A stretch of 64,000 bases of DNA. Source: Bacteroidota bacterium. GTDB lineage: Bacteria; Bacteroidota; Bacteroidia; Chitinophagales; Saprospiraceae. A model generated the notes under the pieces. That model was given only the letters and a program-made list of their open reading frames with translations. It searched no databases and had not been told where the DNA came from. This document shows positions 19,532-28,100 of the stretch, piece by piece. Positions within the stretch are counted from its first letter, which is position 1, and every line of letters begins with the position of its first letter. The DNA lies in the NCBI GenBank assembly GCA_029781865.1, contig JAKOVW010000079.1:372001-436000 (forward strand). Reading direction: 5' to 3'. The translations under genes and the position numbers were made by a program.

Positions 19532-20173
19532 TCACCTGGACTTTGATTTATTTTTTGTTCCGAATTTTGAACAAATCATGCATTGATCTATTAAGTGTCC
19601 TCGTGCTTTACAAAAATTCCGTCCATAAAGTATCATTTGAATATGAACTTTATTCCAACTGGACTCTGGAAACAGTTTTTTAAGATCCTTTTCTGTGGTT
19701 TCTACATTTTTACCCGAACTAAGTCCCCATCTTGCAGCCAACCGTTGTATATGCGTATCAACGGGAAAGGCGGGAATGTTGAACGCCTGAGACATAACAA
19801 CAGAAGCGGTTTTATGACCAACCCCCGGCAAAGCTTCTAAATCAATCATTCGATCAGGTACCATGCCATTGTACTTCTCCAATAAAATGGATGATAAAGC
19901 ATGAATTGCATTTGCCTTTCTGGAAGACAACCCGCAAGGTCTAATTACTTCCTGGATTTTAGTCACATCCAGCTTAACCATTTGTTCAGGACCCGAGGCC
20001 AGTGCAAACAGAATTGGAGTGACTTTATTTACGCGCTCGTCCGTACACTGGGCAGAAAGCAAGACAGCAATGAGCAACGTGTAAGTATCCTGATGATTTA
20101 ACGGAACTTCAACTTTCGGATAAATCTCATTAAGGATTTTTAGAATTTCACTAGCCTTCTCTGCCTTTCTCAT
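19532..20173 (-). CDS. nth: Endonuclease III with incomplete iron-sulfur ligand set
   Basis: A DNA glycosylase/AP lyase for oxidised pyrimidines in base excision repair. The 213-aa protein has the helix-hairpin-helix LPGVGHKTA with catalytic Lys121, and PVDTHIQRLAARWG with Asp139. E. coli Nth ends in a Cys-X6-Cys-X2-Cys-X5-Cys [4Fe-4S] loop. Here only Cys188, Cys198 and Cys201 are present, spaced X9 and X2, and the tail FGTKNKSKSR has no fourth cysteine, so a canonical cluster seems absent or differently ligated. It is last in a minus-strand run with the acyl-CoA reductase (9-bp gap) and the pseudouridine synthase. Confidence 0.93.
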   Translation of the reverse strand: MRKAEKASEILKILNEIYPKVEVPLNHQDTYTLLIAVLLSAQCTDERVNKVTPILFALASGPEQMVKLDVTKIQEVIRPCGLSSRKANAIHALSSILLEKYNGMVPDRMIDLEALPGVGHKTASVVMSQAFNIPAFPVDTHIQRLAARWGLSSGKNVETTEKDLKKLFPESSWNKVHIQMILYGRNFCKARGHLIDQCMICSKFGTKNKSKSR

Positions 20174-20182
20174 CGGTATTAC

Positions 20183-21226
20183 TCATTTACCATTCTGCAA
20201 AAAATGAATTACGTCGATATCATCCTGATAATCCCATAATTCAGGCCATTGAGACTTGCCTAAACCTGATTTTTTTCGAAATACATTTTCGATGTTTGTA
20301 CAAATACACTGAATTGAATCAGTTTGAGCCTCCAACTCTTCAATGACATGATCCAAAGAACTATAAATCTGATAATGAAGTACTGCAATAGCTGAATGTA
20401 TGGCTGAATTATCGCTAAAGAAAATTGTTTCACTTTGAAAATATTTGGCTTGATTTAAACTCAACACAGCCAGTTGATATTCGTAATTATTGTTGTATTT
20501 ATGATTATCTCTTACATATCCAAAATGCGTATCAAATACTTTCGCCATACGATGAATCATGGATAGATCCGGAATGTAAACCTTTGTTACATTTCTGCAC
20601 CCCAAACCATAAAATGAAAACAAATCGTGACCTAACTGAATTAAATCTTCATCACTTTCCTGTCCCGATAACACCGCAACACCATTTCTATGCCCTCTGA
20701 CCAAGCACGGAAATTGCGTTTTCATTTTAACAAAATGATTGGCGGTGATATTGCTTCCACTTGCCAACAAAGCGCTGATCTCTGATATTTGATCAACGTA
20801 TTTAATTGCACAATCCTGATCAGGTAAACAGGAATTGATGACATCATAAACATATTTTGAAAGCACTGTATCTTTTGAAGACAGTTTGAGTCTTACTTTG
20901 CATTTACAAGCCAGAGCACACCATACATCCTGAAAAGAAGCAAGCGGTAAATTACCGGCTGCGACAATTCCTATTTGCGTACACTCTTTATTATGATTAA
21001 AATCATTCATCGAGAACCACTTCATTAATTTTCCTTCATCAAGATAATTGGCTATAACCAAATTTATCATCCTATCAATTTCCCTGGAATCAAACCACGC
21101 ATTTTGCTCCCTTGCTCTTTCTTTAATTTCTGCAAAAGCCGGCTGATTTGCATGGCACAATAATTTAATTTCTTTGGCAAACCTAATAAGTAAGTCCAAT
21201 TGATTTTGACGAAAAATATCATTCAT
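20183..21226 (-). CDS. LuxC-type acyl-CoA reductase family protein
   Basis: A 347-aa member of the LuxC/acyl-CoA reductase family (aldehyde dehydrogenase fold). IGIVAAGNLPLASFQD resembles the family's nucleotide-binding start, and FYGLGCRNVTKVYIPD carries the likely nucleophile Cys210. LuxC proteins make fatty aldehydes from acyl groups, but there is no LuxE, LuxD or LuxAB here and many non-luminous Bacteroidota have this protein, so the native substrate is unknown. Its start overlaps the RluA-type gene stop by 8 nt, and nth follows 9 bp downstream, indicating one operon. Confidence 0.85.
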   Translation of the reverse strand: MNDIFRQNQLDLLIRFAKEIKLLCHANQPAFAEIKERAREQNAWFDSREIDRMINLVIANYLDEGKLMKWFSMNDFNHNKECTQIGIVAAGNLPLASFQDVWCALACKCKVRLKLSSKDTVLSKYVYDVINSCLPDQDCAIKYVDQISEISALLASGSNITANHFVKMKTQFPCLVRGHRNGVAVLSGQESDEDLIQLGHDLFSFYGLGCRNVTKVYIPDLSMIHRMAKVFDTHFGYVRDNHKYNNNYEYQLAVLSLNQAKYFQSETIFFSDNSAIHSAIAVLHYQIYSSLDHVIEELEAQTDSIQCICTNIENVFRKKSGLGKSQWPELWDYQDDIDVIHFLQNGK

Positions 21227-22280
21227 CCTCGTTGATCATTTCTTTCCTGTAATGCGTGTAATTTCTCCACTTTTCAACCAATGATTTAAAATCCTCCGGG
21301 ATATCTACCTCAAAATACATTTTTTGCCCGGTCGCAGGATGTATGAAGCCCAAACTTCTGGCATGCAATGCAAACCTGGGCAATATCTTATAACAATTTA
21401 AAATGAACTGTTTGTATTTGGTATATATCGTACCCTTAACAATTTTGTCACCATCATACTTTTCATCATTAAACAAGGGATGCCCAATGTGTTTCATGTG
21501 AATCCGAATTTGATGCGTACGACCGGTTTCCAAATTGCACTTGACCAGACTGGTATAATAGAAACTCTCCAATAATTCATAATGTGTTATGGCGTTTTTT
21601 CCCTCCAAACCTTCTTCAAATATGAATTGTCGTTGTCTGTGTTTAGGATCACGACCGATAAAGGCCTCTATCCTGCCTTGCGGCGGGTCAGGTTCTCCCC
21701 AGACCAAAGCCACATACTCCCGCTCAATGGAATGATCAAAAAATTGCTTGGACAAATGAGTATGCGCATAATCATTTTTAGAAATCACTAGAATTCCCGA
21801 AGTCTCTTTATCAATGCGATGTACTAAACCAAATCGCTCTTTATCACCGACCCGGTTTGCCGATTGTTCTTTTCCAAAATAATACGCCAGCGCATTCACC
21901 AGAGTACCTGATCTAACACCTGCAGCGGGGTGAACTATCATGCCGGCTTGCTTATTAATAATCATTAAATGATCATCTTCAAATAAAATATCTAAAGGTA
22001 TTTCCTCCGGGATCACATTAGTAACATCGTGAATTTTCGGTATGCGGATCAGAATCTGCTCGGATCCGGAAATCTTATAACTTTGTTTTACTACCTTTCC
22101 ATTAATGGTTATTAATCCGGCAGCTATCGCATTTTGTATTCTGTTTCTTGAAATTTTTGCAAACCGACTCACAATAAATTGATCAATGCGAACACTGGAC
22201 TGCCCTGGATCTACAAGGATCTGCATTTCTTCAAAACCATCGTCTTCTAATAGATCAAAATTTTCCTGTAAATCTTTCAT
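21219..22280 (-). CDS. RluA/RluD family 23S rRNA pseudouridine synthase
   Basis: Isomerises specific uridines, most likely in 23S rRNA. The ATG at 22280 (MKDLQENFDLLEDDG) gives 353 aa; the TTG three codons upstream is less likely. An S4 RNA-binding domain spans about residues 25-85 (FAKISRNRIQNAIAAG, INGKVVKQSYKI). The catalytic domain has GLVHRIDKETSGILVISKN with the catalytic Asp, and NLETGRTHQIRIHMKHIGHP. An S4 plus RluA domain fits RluD best, but the target is not certain. First gene of an operon with the acyl-CoA reductase and nth. A TAnnTTTG element lies just upstream. Confidence 0.93.
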   Translation of the reverse strand: MKDLQENFDLLEDDGFEEMQILVDPGQSSVRIDQFIVSRFAKISRNRIQNAIAAGLITINGKVVKQSYKISGSEQILIRIPKIHDVTNVIPEEIPLDILFEDDHLMIINKQAGMIVHPAAGVRSGTLVNALAYYFGKEQSANRVGDKERFGLVHRIDKETSGILVISKNDYAHTHLSKQFFDHSIEREYVALVWGEPDPPQGRIEAFIGRDPKHRQRQFIFEEGLEGKNAITHYELLESFYYTSLVKCNLETGRTHQIRIHMKHIGHPLFNDEKYDGDKIVKGTIYTKYKQFILNCYKILPRFALHARSLGFIHPATGQKMYFEVDIPEDFKSLVEKWRNYTHYRKEMINEDE

Positions 22281-22286
22281 AATATT

Positions 22287-22294
22287 CAAATATA
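22287..22294 (-). promoter_or_regulatory. Candidate Bacteroidota -7 element for the pseudouridine synthase operon
   Basis: Read on the minus strand this is TATATTTG, a match to TAnnTTTG, ending 6 bp before the ATG at 22280. A transcript from here would have virtually no leader. No -33 TTG is evident. Confidence 0.38.
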
Positions 22295-22324
22295 ATGGAG
22301 AACTTCGCTTTTAAATTGAGTAAA

Positions 22325-23524
22325 ATGGATCGCAAATTTATAAAACACTTTGACACATTGTGTGCCACAGAAGCTGCCTTCGGATTAACAACTAAACCAC
22401 ATAAAATCCCAATTGTTGCAAGTTCCACATTTCAATTCGAAAATATTGAACAGGGAATTGAAATTTTTCAACATCAACCCGGCTCTCATGTCTATACCCG
22501 ATATGGAAATCCAACAATAGAAGCTGTCGCTCAAAAAATAGCCGATCTCGAAGTTTTTGGCTCCTCTCAAAATGGATTTGGATTACTTTGCAGCAGCGGG
22601 ATGGCAGCTATTCATACTGTGACCCAGACTCTGCTCAAGCATGGAGATACTATTTTCACCCAGGGTAATTTGTATGGCGGAACTACGGAACAATTCAACC
22701 GGATATTTTCTAAACACGAAATAAGCACGAGGATTGTTGAATTTTCTGATTTGAATTTATTACATGATACCATACAGAAGACCGGGGGAAATAAAATCAT
22801 ATACATTGAAACCCCCGCCAACCCGACCTTACAATGTATCGATATTGAAGCCCTTGCCAATGTTGCCCATCAGAATAATGCTTTGCTCATTGTAGATAAC
22901 ACATTTGCCACTCCTTGCCTTCAGCAACCTTTATTACTGGGCGCTGATGTTGTCGTTCATTCTACTACCAAATACCTGCATGGTCATGGCACATCTACAG
23001 GAGGTGCTATTATTTGTAAAAACGAACATTTGTTTAAGCAATTTTGGGAAACACAAAAACTAGTCGGCAGCAATTCAAATGCTTTTGATGCATGGCTGGT
23101 TAATCTTGGCATGAAGACGCTTGCTTTGCGAATGAACAAACATTGTGAAAACGCAATGACCCTGGCCACAAAGTTAGCCGGACTGCAAGGTATAAACAAG
23201 ATCCATTATCCCGGACTTGCGAACGATTCCAATCATCCTATTGCTTCAAAACAAATGAAAGCATTTGGAGCTATGCTCAGCTTTGAAGTCGGGCAATCAG
23301 CAGAGGACGCCATTCGCTTCGCCAATAAATTAAAACTATGTAAGATAGCTCCTTCACTTGGAGAAACAGATTCAATGATACTTCATCCCGTTACAATGTC
23401 ACATTTAAAAGTACCTCGTGAGACCAGATTGAAATACGGCATAACAGATGCTCTGATCAGACTTTCCGTGGGAATTGAACATGCAGATGACATATTCAGC
23501 GATATAGAGCAAGCCATTAATTAA
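22325..23524 (+). CDS. Cys/Met metabolism PLP-dependent enzyme (methionine gamma-lyase/cystathionine gamma-synthase-like)
   Basis: A fold-type I PLP enzyme of the trans-sulfuration family. The ATG at 22325 gives 399 aa, close to the usual ~400; the ATG at 22295 would add ten residues. Signatures are SSTFQFENIEQG, YTRYGNPTIEAV, CSSGMAAIHTV, IETPANPTLQ, IVDNTFATP and HSTTKYLHGHGTSTGG, with the PLP lysine at about residue 217 in the STTKY motif. The SLGETDSMILHPVTMSH region near the C terminus is also typical. Whether it eliminates methionine, uses O-acetylhomoserine or acts on cystathionine cannot be decided. It is transcribed divergently from the pseudouridine synthase operon. Confidence 0.92.
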   Translation: MDRKFIKHFDTLCATEAAFGLTTKPHKIPIVASSTFQFENIEQGIEIFQHQPGSHVYTRYGNPTIEAVAQKIADLEVFGSSQNGFGLLCSSGMAAIHTVTQTLLKHGDTIFTQGNLYGGTTEQFNRIFSKHEISTRIVEFSDLNLLHDTIQKTGGNKIIYIETPANPTLQCIDIEALANVAHQNNALLIVDNTFATPCLQQPLLLGADVVVHSTTKYLHGHGTSTGGAIICKNEHLFKQFWETQKLVGSNSNAFDAWLVNLGMKTLALRMNKHCENAMTLATKLAGLQGINKIHYPGLANDSNHPIASKQMKAFGAMLSFEVGQSAEDAIRFANKLKLCKIAPSLGETDSMILHPVTMSHLKVPRETRLKYGITDALIRLSVGIEHADDIFSDIEQAIN

Positions 23525-23529
23525 TAACA

Positions 23530-24027
23530 TTAATGCCTGGGCTGCAACTCTATCACTTCCATATTTTTAATTTCTGATTCATCGATTACAAACCGAACAA
23601 TCGTTCTCACCAAATGAAATCCGTTTTTTCCACAAGCACCGGGATTCAGGTAAAGTAAATTATATTTTTGATCGAATGCAACTTTGAGTAAATGCGAATG
23701 ACCACAGACTAAAACACCTGGATGTTCTGTTTGAATTATGTCTCGAATATTCGAATTATAGGTTCCAAATTTTCCAGCAATATGTGTCATCATTACTTTG
23801 TGTTGTTCCACCTGAAAAAGCTCTGTTTCTCTTACTGCAGAACGAATCACATGCCCATCAATATTCCCAAATACGAATCTGCACTTTTTAAATTGATTCA
23901 ATTCATCTAAAATATCAATGGAGCCAATATCACCGGCATGCCAGATCTCATCCACATGTTCAAAGTATTTAAATATTTTAGGATCTAAATAAGAATGAGT
24001 GTCAGACAAGAGACCAATTCGAATCAT
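23530..24027 (-). CDS. YfcE/MJ0936 family metallophosphoesterase
   Basis: A 165-aa compact calcineurin-like phosphodiesterase. The metal-binding motifs are visible in order: GLLSDTHSYLD (D, H), EIWHAGDIGS (GD), FVFGNIDGHVIR (GNxD) and VLVCGHSHLLKV (GHSH). Substrates of this small family are cyclic nucleotides or phosphodiesters in vitro; the physiological one is unknown. Its start overlaps the stop of the upstream oxidoreductase by 4 nt, so the two are translationally coupled. Confidence 0.93.
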   Translation of the reverse strand: MIRIGLLSDTHSYLDPKIFKYFEHVDEIWHAGDIGSIDILDELNQFKKCRFVFGNIDGHVIRSAVRETELFQVEQHKVMMTHIAGKFGTYNSNIRDIIQTEHPGVLVCGHSHLLKVAFDQKYNLLYLNPGACGKNGFHLVRTIVRFVIDESEIKNMEVIELQPRH

Positions 24028-24992
24028 TCGTTTATTCTTAATACGATTTTGCCGAATTGTTGCTTTCGCTCCATACGATCAAAAGCAGCAGAAACATCAG
24101 TCATTTGATAAACCGAATCCACAACAGGTAACAGTTTATGTTGAATAACAAAGCTCAACATTTTCCCAAATTCCAGAGGAGTACCCATGACTGTTCCGAA
24201 TATGGATAATTGCTTCCAGAAAATAACCTGAGGGGACAATTCTGAAATCAATCCTAAGGAGCCTCCATATAAGCAGATCCGGGCCGCCGGCAAACAAACA
24301 TTGATTAATTTCCCAAACGGATTTCCACCGGCACTATCTATCACTATGTGCACGCCACCTGAAATAGAATTCAATTCCTGATCCCAATTATCATTTAAAT
24401 AATTCACGCCACCCCTCGCTCCTAATGAAATCGCCTTTTGAATTTTGCTATCACTGGATGAACTGACATATACATTCATTCCATGAGCTATGGCAAATTG
24501 CAAAGTCTGAACGGCGACACCCCCACCAATACCTGTAATTAATATATTTTCACCCGGTCGTGCATTGCATTTTGTAAACAGTGCCCTGTATGCCGTAATA
24601 CCTGCCAATGGCAATGCAGCGGCTTGCTCATTTGTTAAATGCTCCGGTGCCGGATAAATATACTCTTTTGGTACAGAAACATATTCAGCAAAACAACCAT
24701 TTTCCGGTAACCCAAGAATATGAAACTGCTTTGATTGCACAGATTCATTATCCCCCCAATTCATTCCGGGATTGACTAAAACCCTTTGCCCATTGAAATA
24801 GCCACACAAATCTGATCCGGGAATTACCGGATATTTTATTTTAGCATATTTTCCTTTTACAATCCACAGATCCCTGTGATTTAATGCCGCACATGATACT
24901 TTGATCAGAATGGCGCCATCTGATTCAATTGGAACAGGAATTTCTGCAATAACCGGACTTTGATCCTTGTGTATTAGTTGAATTGCTTTCAT
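24024..24992 (-). CDS. Medium-chain (MDR) zinc-type alcohol dehydrogenase/quinone reductase family protein
   Basis: A 322-aa NAD(P)H-dependent oxidoreductase of the MDR superfamily. The N-terminal GroES-like domain shows CAALNHRDLWIVKGKY and PGSDLCGYFNG; the Rossmann domain has ILITGIGGGVAVQTLQFA and GARGGVNYLND. I do not see the usual four-cysteine structural zinc loop, so it may be a zinc-free quinone oxidoreductase-like member. Substrate unknown. A TACTTTTG element on the minus strand lies 8 bp before the start codon, and a phosphoesterase gene follows with a 4-nt overlap. Confidence 0.9.
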   Translation of the reverse strand: MKAIQLIHKDQSPVIAEIPVPIESDGAILIKVSCAALNHRDLWIVKGKYAKIKYPVIPGSDLCGYFNGQRVLVNPGMNWGDNESVQSKQFHILGLPENGCFAEYVSVPKEYIYPAPEHLTNEQAAALPLAGITAYRALFTKCNARPGENILITGIGGGVAVQTLQFAIAHGMNVYVSSSSDSKIQKAISLGARGGVNYLNDNWDQELNSISGGVHIVIDSAGGNPFGKLINVCLPAARICLYGGSLGLISELSPQVIFWKQLSIFGTVMGTPLEFGKMLSFVIQHKLLPVVDSVYQMTDVSAAFDRMERKQQFGKIVLRINE

Positions 24993-24999
24993 GAATTCA

Positions 25000-25007
25000 C
25001 AAAAGTA
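25000..25007 (-). promoter_or_regulatory. Candidate Bacteroidota -7 element for the MDR oxidoreductase gene
   Basis: On the minus strand the sequence is TACTTTTG, matching TAnnTTTG, 7 bp before the ATG at 24992. No -33 element is seen at the expected distance. Confidence 0.35.
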
Positions 25008-25064
25008 GATAATAAATGTGGGATGTTAAATTGCTACTGAAACAGGCAACAATGAATTTTTGCC

Positions 25065-25097
25065 AAAAAAAAAGTGCCCCTACGAGAAGGGCACCTT
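25065..25097 (-). terminator. Rho-independent terminator after the giant-protein array
   Basis: Read on the minus strand, GTGCCC pairs with GGGCAC across a 9-nt loop, and the stem runs directly into nine T residues. It lies 27 bp beyond the stop at 25125, so it should end transcripts from the last giant paralogue. Its position facing the MDR gene separates the two units. Confidence 0.85.
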
Positions 25098-25124
25098 ACT
25101 TTATTAAACCGATATAAAAAATCC

Positions 25125-28100
25125 TTAGTTATTTATCATCAATTTCTTGATGCCGACGAAGTTACGTGCCTGCATTTGGTAATAGTAAATACCTGGTTCG
25201 CCTATTTCAGATTTTCCAACCACAATCTGGTTATTTCCCTTAACGGCTTTTACTTCCTTACGGAATACTTCAACTCCTTTAAGATCAAAAATTTGAATGG
25301 TCACAGCTTGTTCGGCCGGAACATGAAACCCTATAACAGTAACATCACTAAACGGATTTGGCTGATTCTGGAATAATTCACAGGCTGCCAAAGAAGCAGA
25401 ATTTCCTTTAACTCTCAATTCTATATCCATCACATCCAATTGATCAGTATACGCTTCGACACTTAATGCACTGTGGTTTATGCTAATCAAATCACTAATA
25501 CTTACTGATTTAACCACATTAAGCACAAGATAGAATAAAGGTTTATCGGAAGCGAGAATAGAAACTTTATCATTCCAGCTCATATTGATTAAACCATTAT
25601 CCAAATGGGACAAACCAAGATTTTCATCCGATAAGGAAATTACGCCTGGCTTAATCGACACAAATGAAGCCTTGGAAGCATTAAACTGTAGAGACATTTG
25701 GAATCCAGCAAGTGTAGATTTCCAACTACCGTAGACTGGTATTTCGACCTGACCTGGCTTAAGATTCGAATTCGGATCCAATTCAAGTATCATCTTTTCA
25801 GATGACCTGATAATAGTTCCATTATTCAGCTCCGTAGTTTTTGCTGAATAATTGATATCTCCCATTTTTATTCCATAGAAATCCATTGCATGATTATCAC
25901 CAACTAACGACTTCATCTCATATTGATTAACAAATGGAGCATTAGCCCAAGGATTTTCAGGATTATCAAATGCTTGATTTTTAACAAAGAAACACCATGA
26001 TTCTGTTCCATTTCTAAATGAATCGGTAATCCCTAAAATCAACTTACGTATATCTGAAATATCCGCTGCAGTAACCGTATGTGAGTTATTCACGTCTGCT
26101 GCAATATATTGATAAGGAGATGTAAATTTTTGCAAACCAAGAATATGCTTTTGAATCAAAACAATATCAGCAGTACTTACACCATTTACGATATCATCAT
26201 TTTTCTTAGGACTCAATTTGTAATCCTCTCCTTCCGGAAGGTCAACAAATACATATTCTCCTGATCTTTCCGAATTTATCAAACCGTACATTACATCAGT
26301 TTTTAATAATTCCATATGCGCATTTTGCAATACGGTTCCATTTCCTGCATTTACCAATCCGGCAATAATTCCACCATTGGTAAATTTATCTGCACAAACT
26401 CCACCCGGGTTACCGCCATTATCTTGTAAAATCAGTTTTGTTGTACAAAAACTCTGATTTCCATCCAGGTCAGTGACATACATCGTTATTGTTATGGTAT
26501 CCTGTCTTCCGTTCTTAATATCTGCACAGGTATACGTATGCACGGTATCATTGACATTTGTACTATATGAAAATCTCAACTGTGCTTTTGGTGTACAATT
26601 ATCTTCTGATTTTTCATCATAAAAACGGGCAGGAACTGAAACTGTCTTTGTAGAAGGCATTGGAACCGTTATCAGGCCTGCGCGACAAAATGGTGTTGGC
26701 GCTTTGCAATCTTTTACTTTTAATGTTTGAAGACAAGTTGCTGAATTTCCACATGAGTCCATAACAGTCCACTCGATTTTATGCGTACCTGCTGGGAACA
26801 AGCCACTTGCATTATTTCCGGAATTCGAAATATTGAAACTACCATCGCTATTATAGTCAATTCGGTAAGACCAGATTAACTTATCACTATCGGTACAATC
26901 ATCTGTTGCTCTACCTATCAATTCGACATTCGCATCACAGGTTGCGTCTTTTGCGCAAACTTCTTTTGGTGCACAAGTCAGATTATCCAAAACAGGTGCT
27001 ACTTTATTTCTTACAAATATTAGTTGATCTCTTGAAAATACACCTGCTGAATTTGGATCATTTACATTATAGGTGCACCAATCAATAACTCTCCAATGTC
27101 TGATTATTTTGATACAATAACCTCCTACATTATAAAAGCGTTCGTCAGTGAATCCGGATATTAAATTACTGCATGGAGTAACCGGAAGAATTGGTTTTCC
27201 CGCAAAATCAGGATGCGCATCTGAGGCTTTACATCCGTTCACTGTAATGTCTGGCGGCCATGTAATAGAATTGGTAGTTACCGGCGTTGAATCAAACAGC
27301 GTGATGAATTGATCACAAACTGCTATTTGGCCTCCCGCAGCAGTAGCTGTCCATCTCCTTCTGACCTCTCCGATACCACATTTAAGCTTGCTTAAATCAT
27401 CATTGAATGTTACGGTCGTATTAGCACAAACATTCGTTGCAACAGCACGTCCTGTTTTAGATAAGTCATTGATGTCGGTACCACATTTTACGGTAACATC
27501 TGAAGGACAAGTGATGGTTGGAGGAATTTTTTCCTGTACAGTAACAGAAACCATACAATCATTATAATTACCTTTTTTATCCCATACTCTGAAAACAACC
27601 ATATGAGGATTATGCGTAAGATCTTCGCAACAGAACGTAACTGATCTGCCAAAGTCCGTATTTCCGGGTAATCCACACCAGTCGGTCATCCTTCTGATGG
27701 CCATGGAATCCAATGTACAATTATCAAAACTTCCCTGGTTCACAGAAGTAGCATATAATTTTCCTATTCCCTGCTCATTAATACTGATTACGGTATGTTC
27801 ATCACATACAGCCACAGGATCCAATTCATCGACAATCAAAACCTCAGTTCTGCAGCGGGTTATATTTCCACAGGCATCTGATACAACATAGGTTACCCAG
27901 GTTGTGTCTATAGGCAAATCAGGAATTATAGCATTCCCATTTTGATAAGTAACATTATCCGTTCTATAATCTCCTGCTTCAGGCTTTCCATCTGGACCAG
28001 CCAATTTATATTCAACTGTAAATGTGACATTGGAACAATCAATTACCAGACTTGGTGGAGGTATGATTGCCGTACCAGAACATTTGTAATAATCCGTTGG

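Noticed and set aside
20183-21226. Bioluminescence (lux) gene
   Set aside because: Only the LuxC-like reductase is present; luxA, luxB, luxD and luxE are absent and the family is widespread in non-luminous bacteria.
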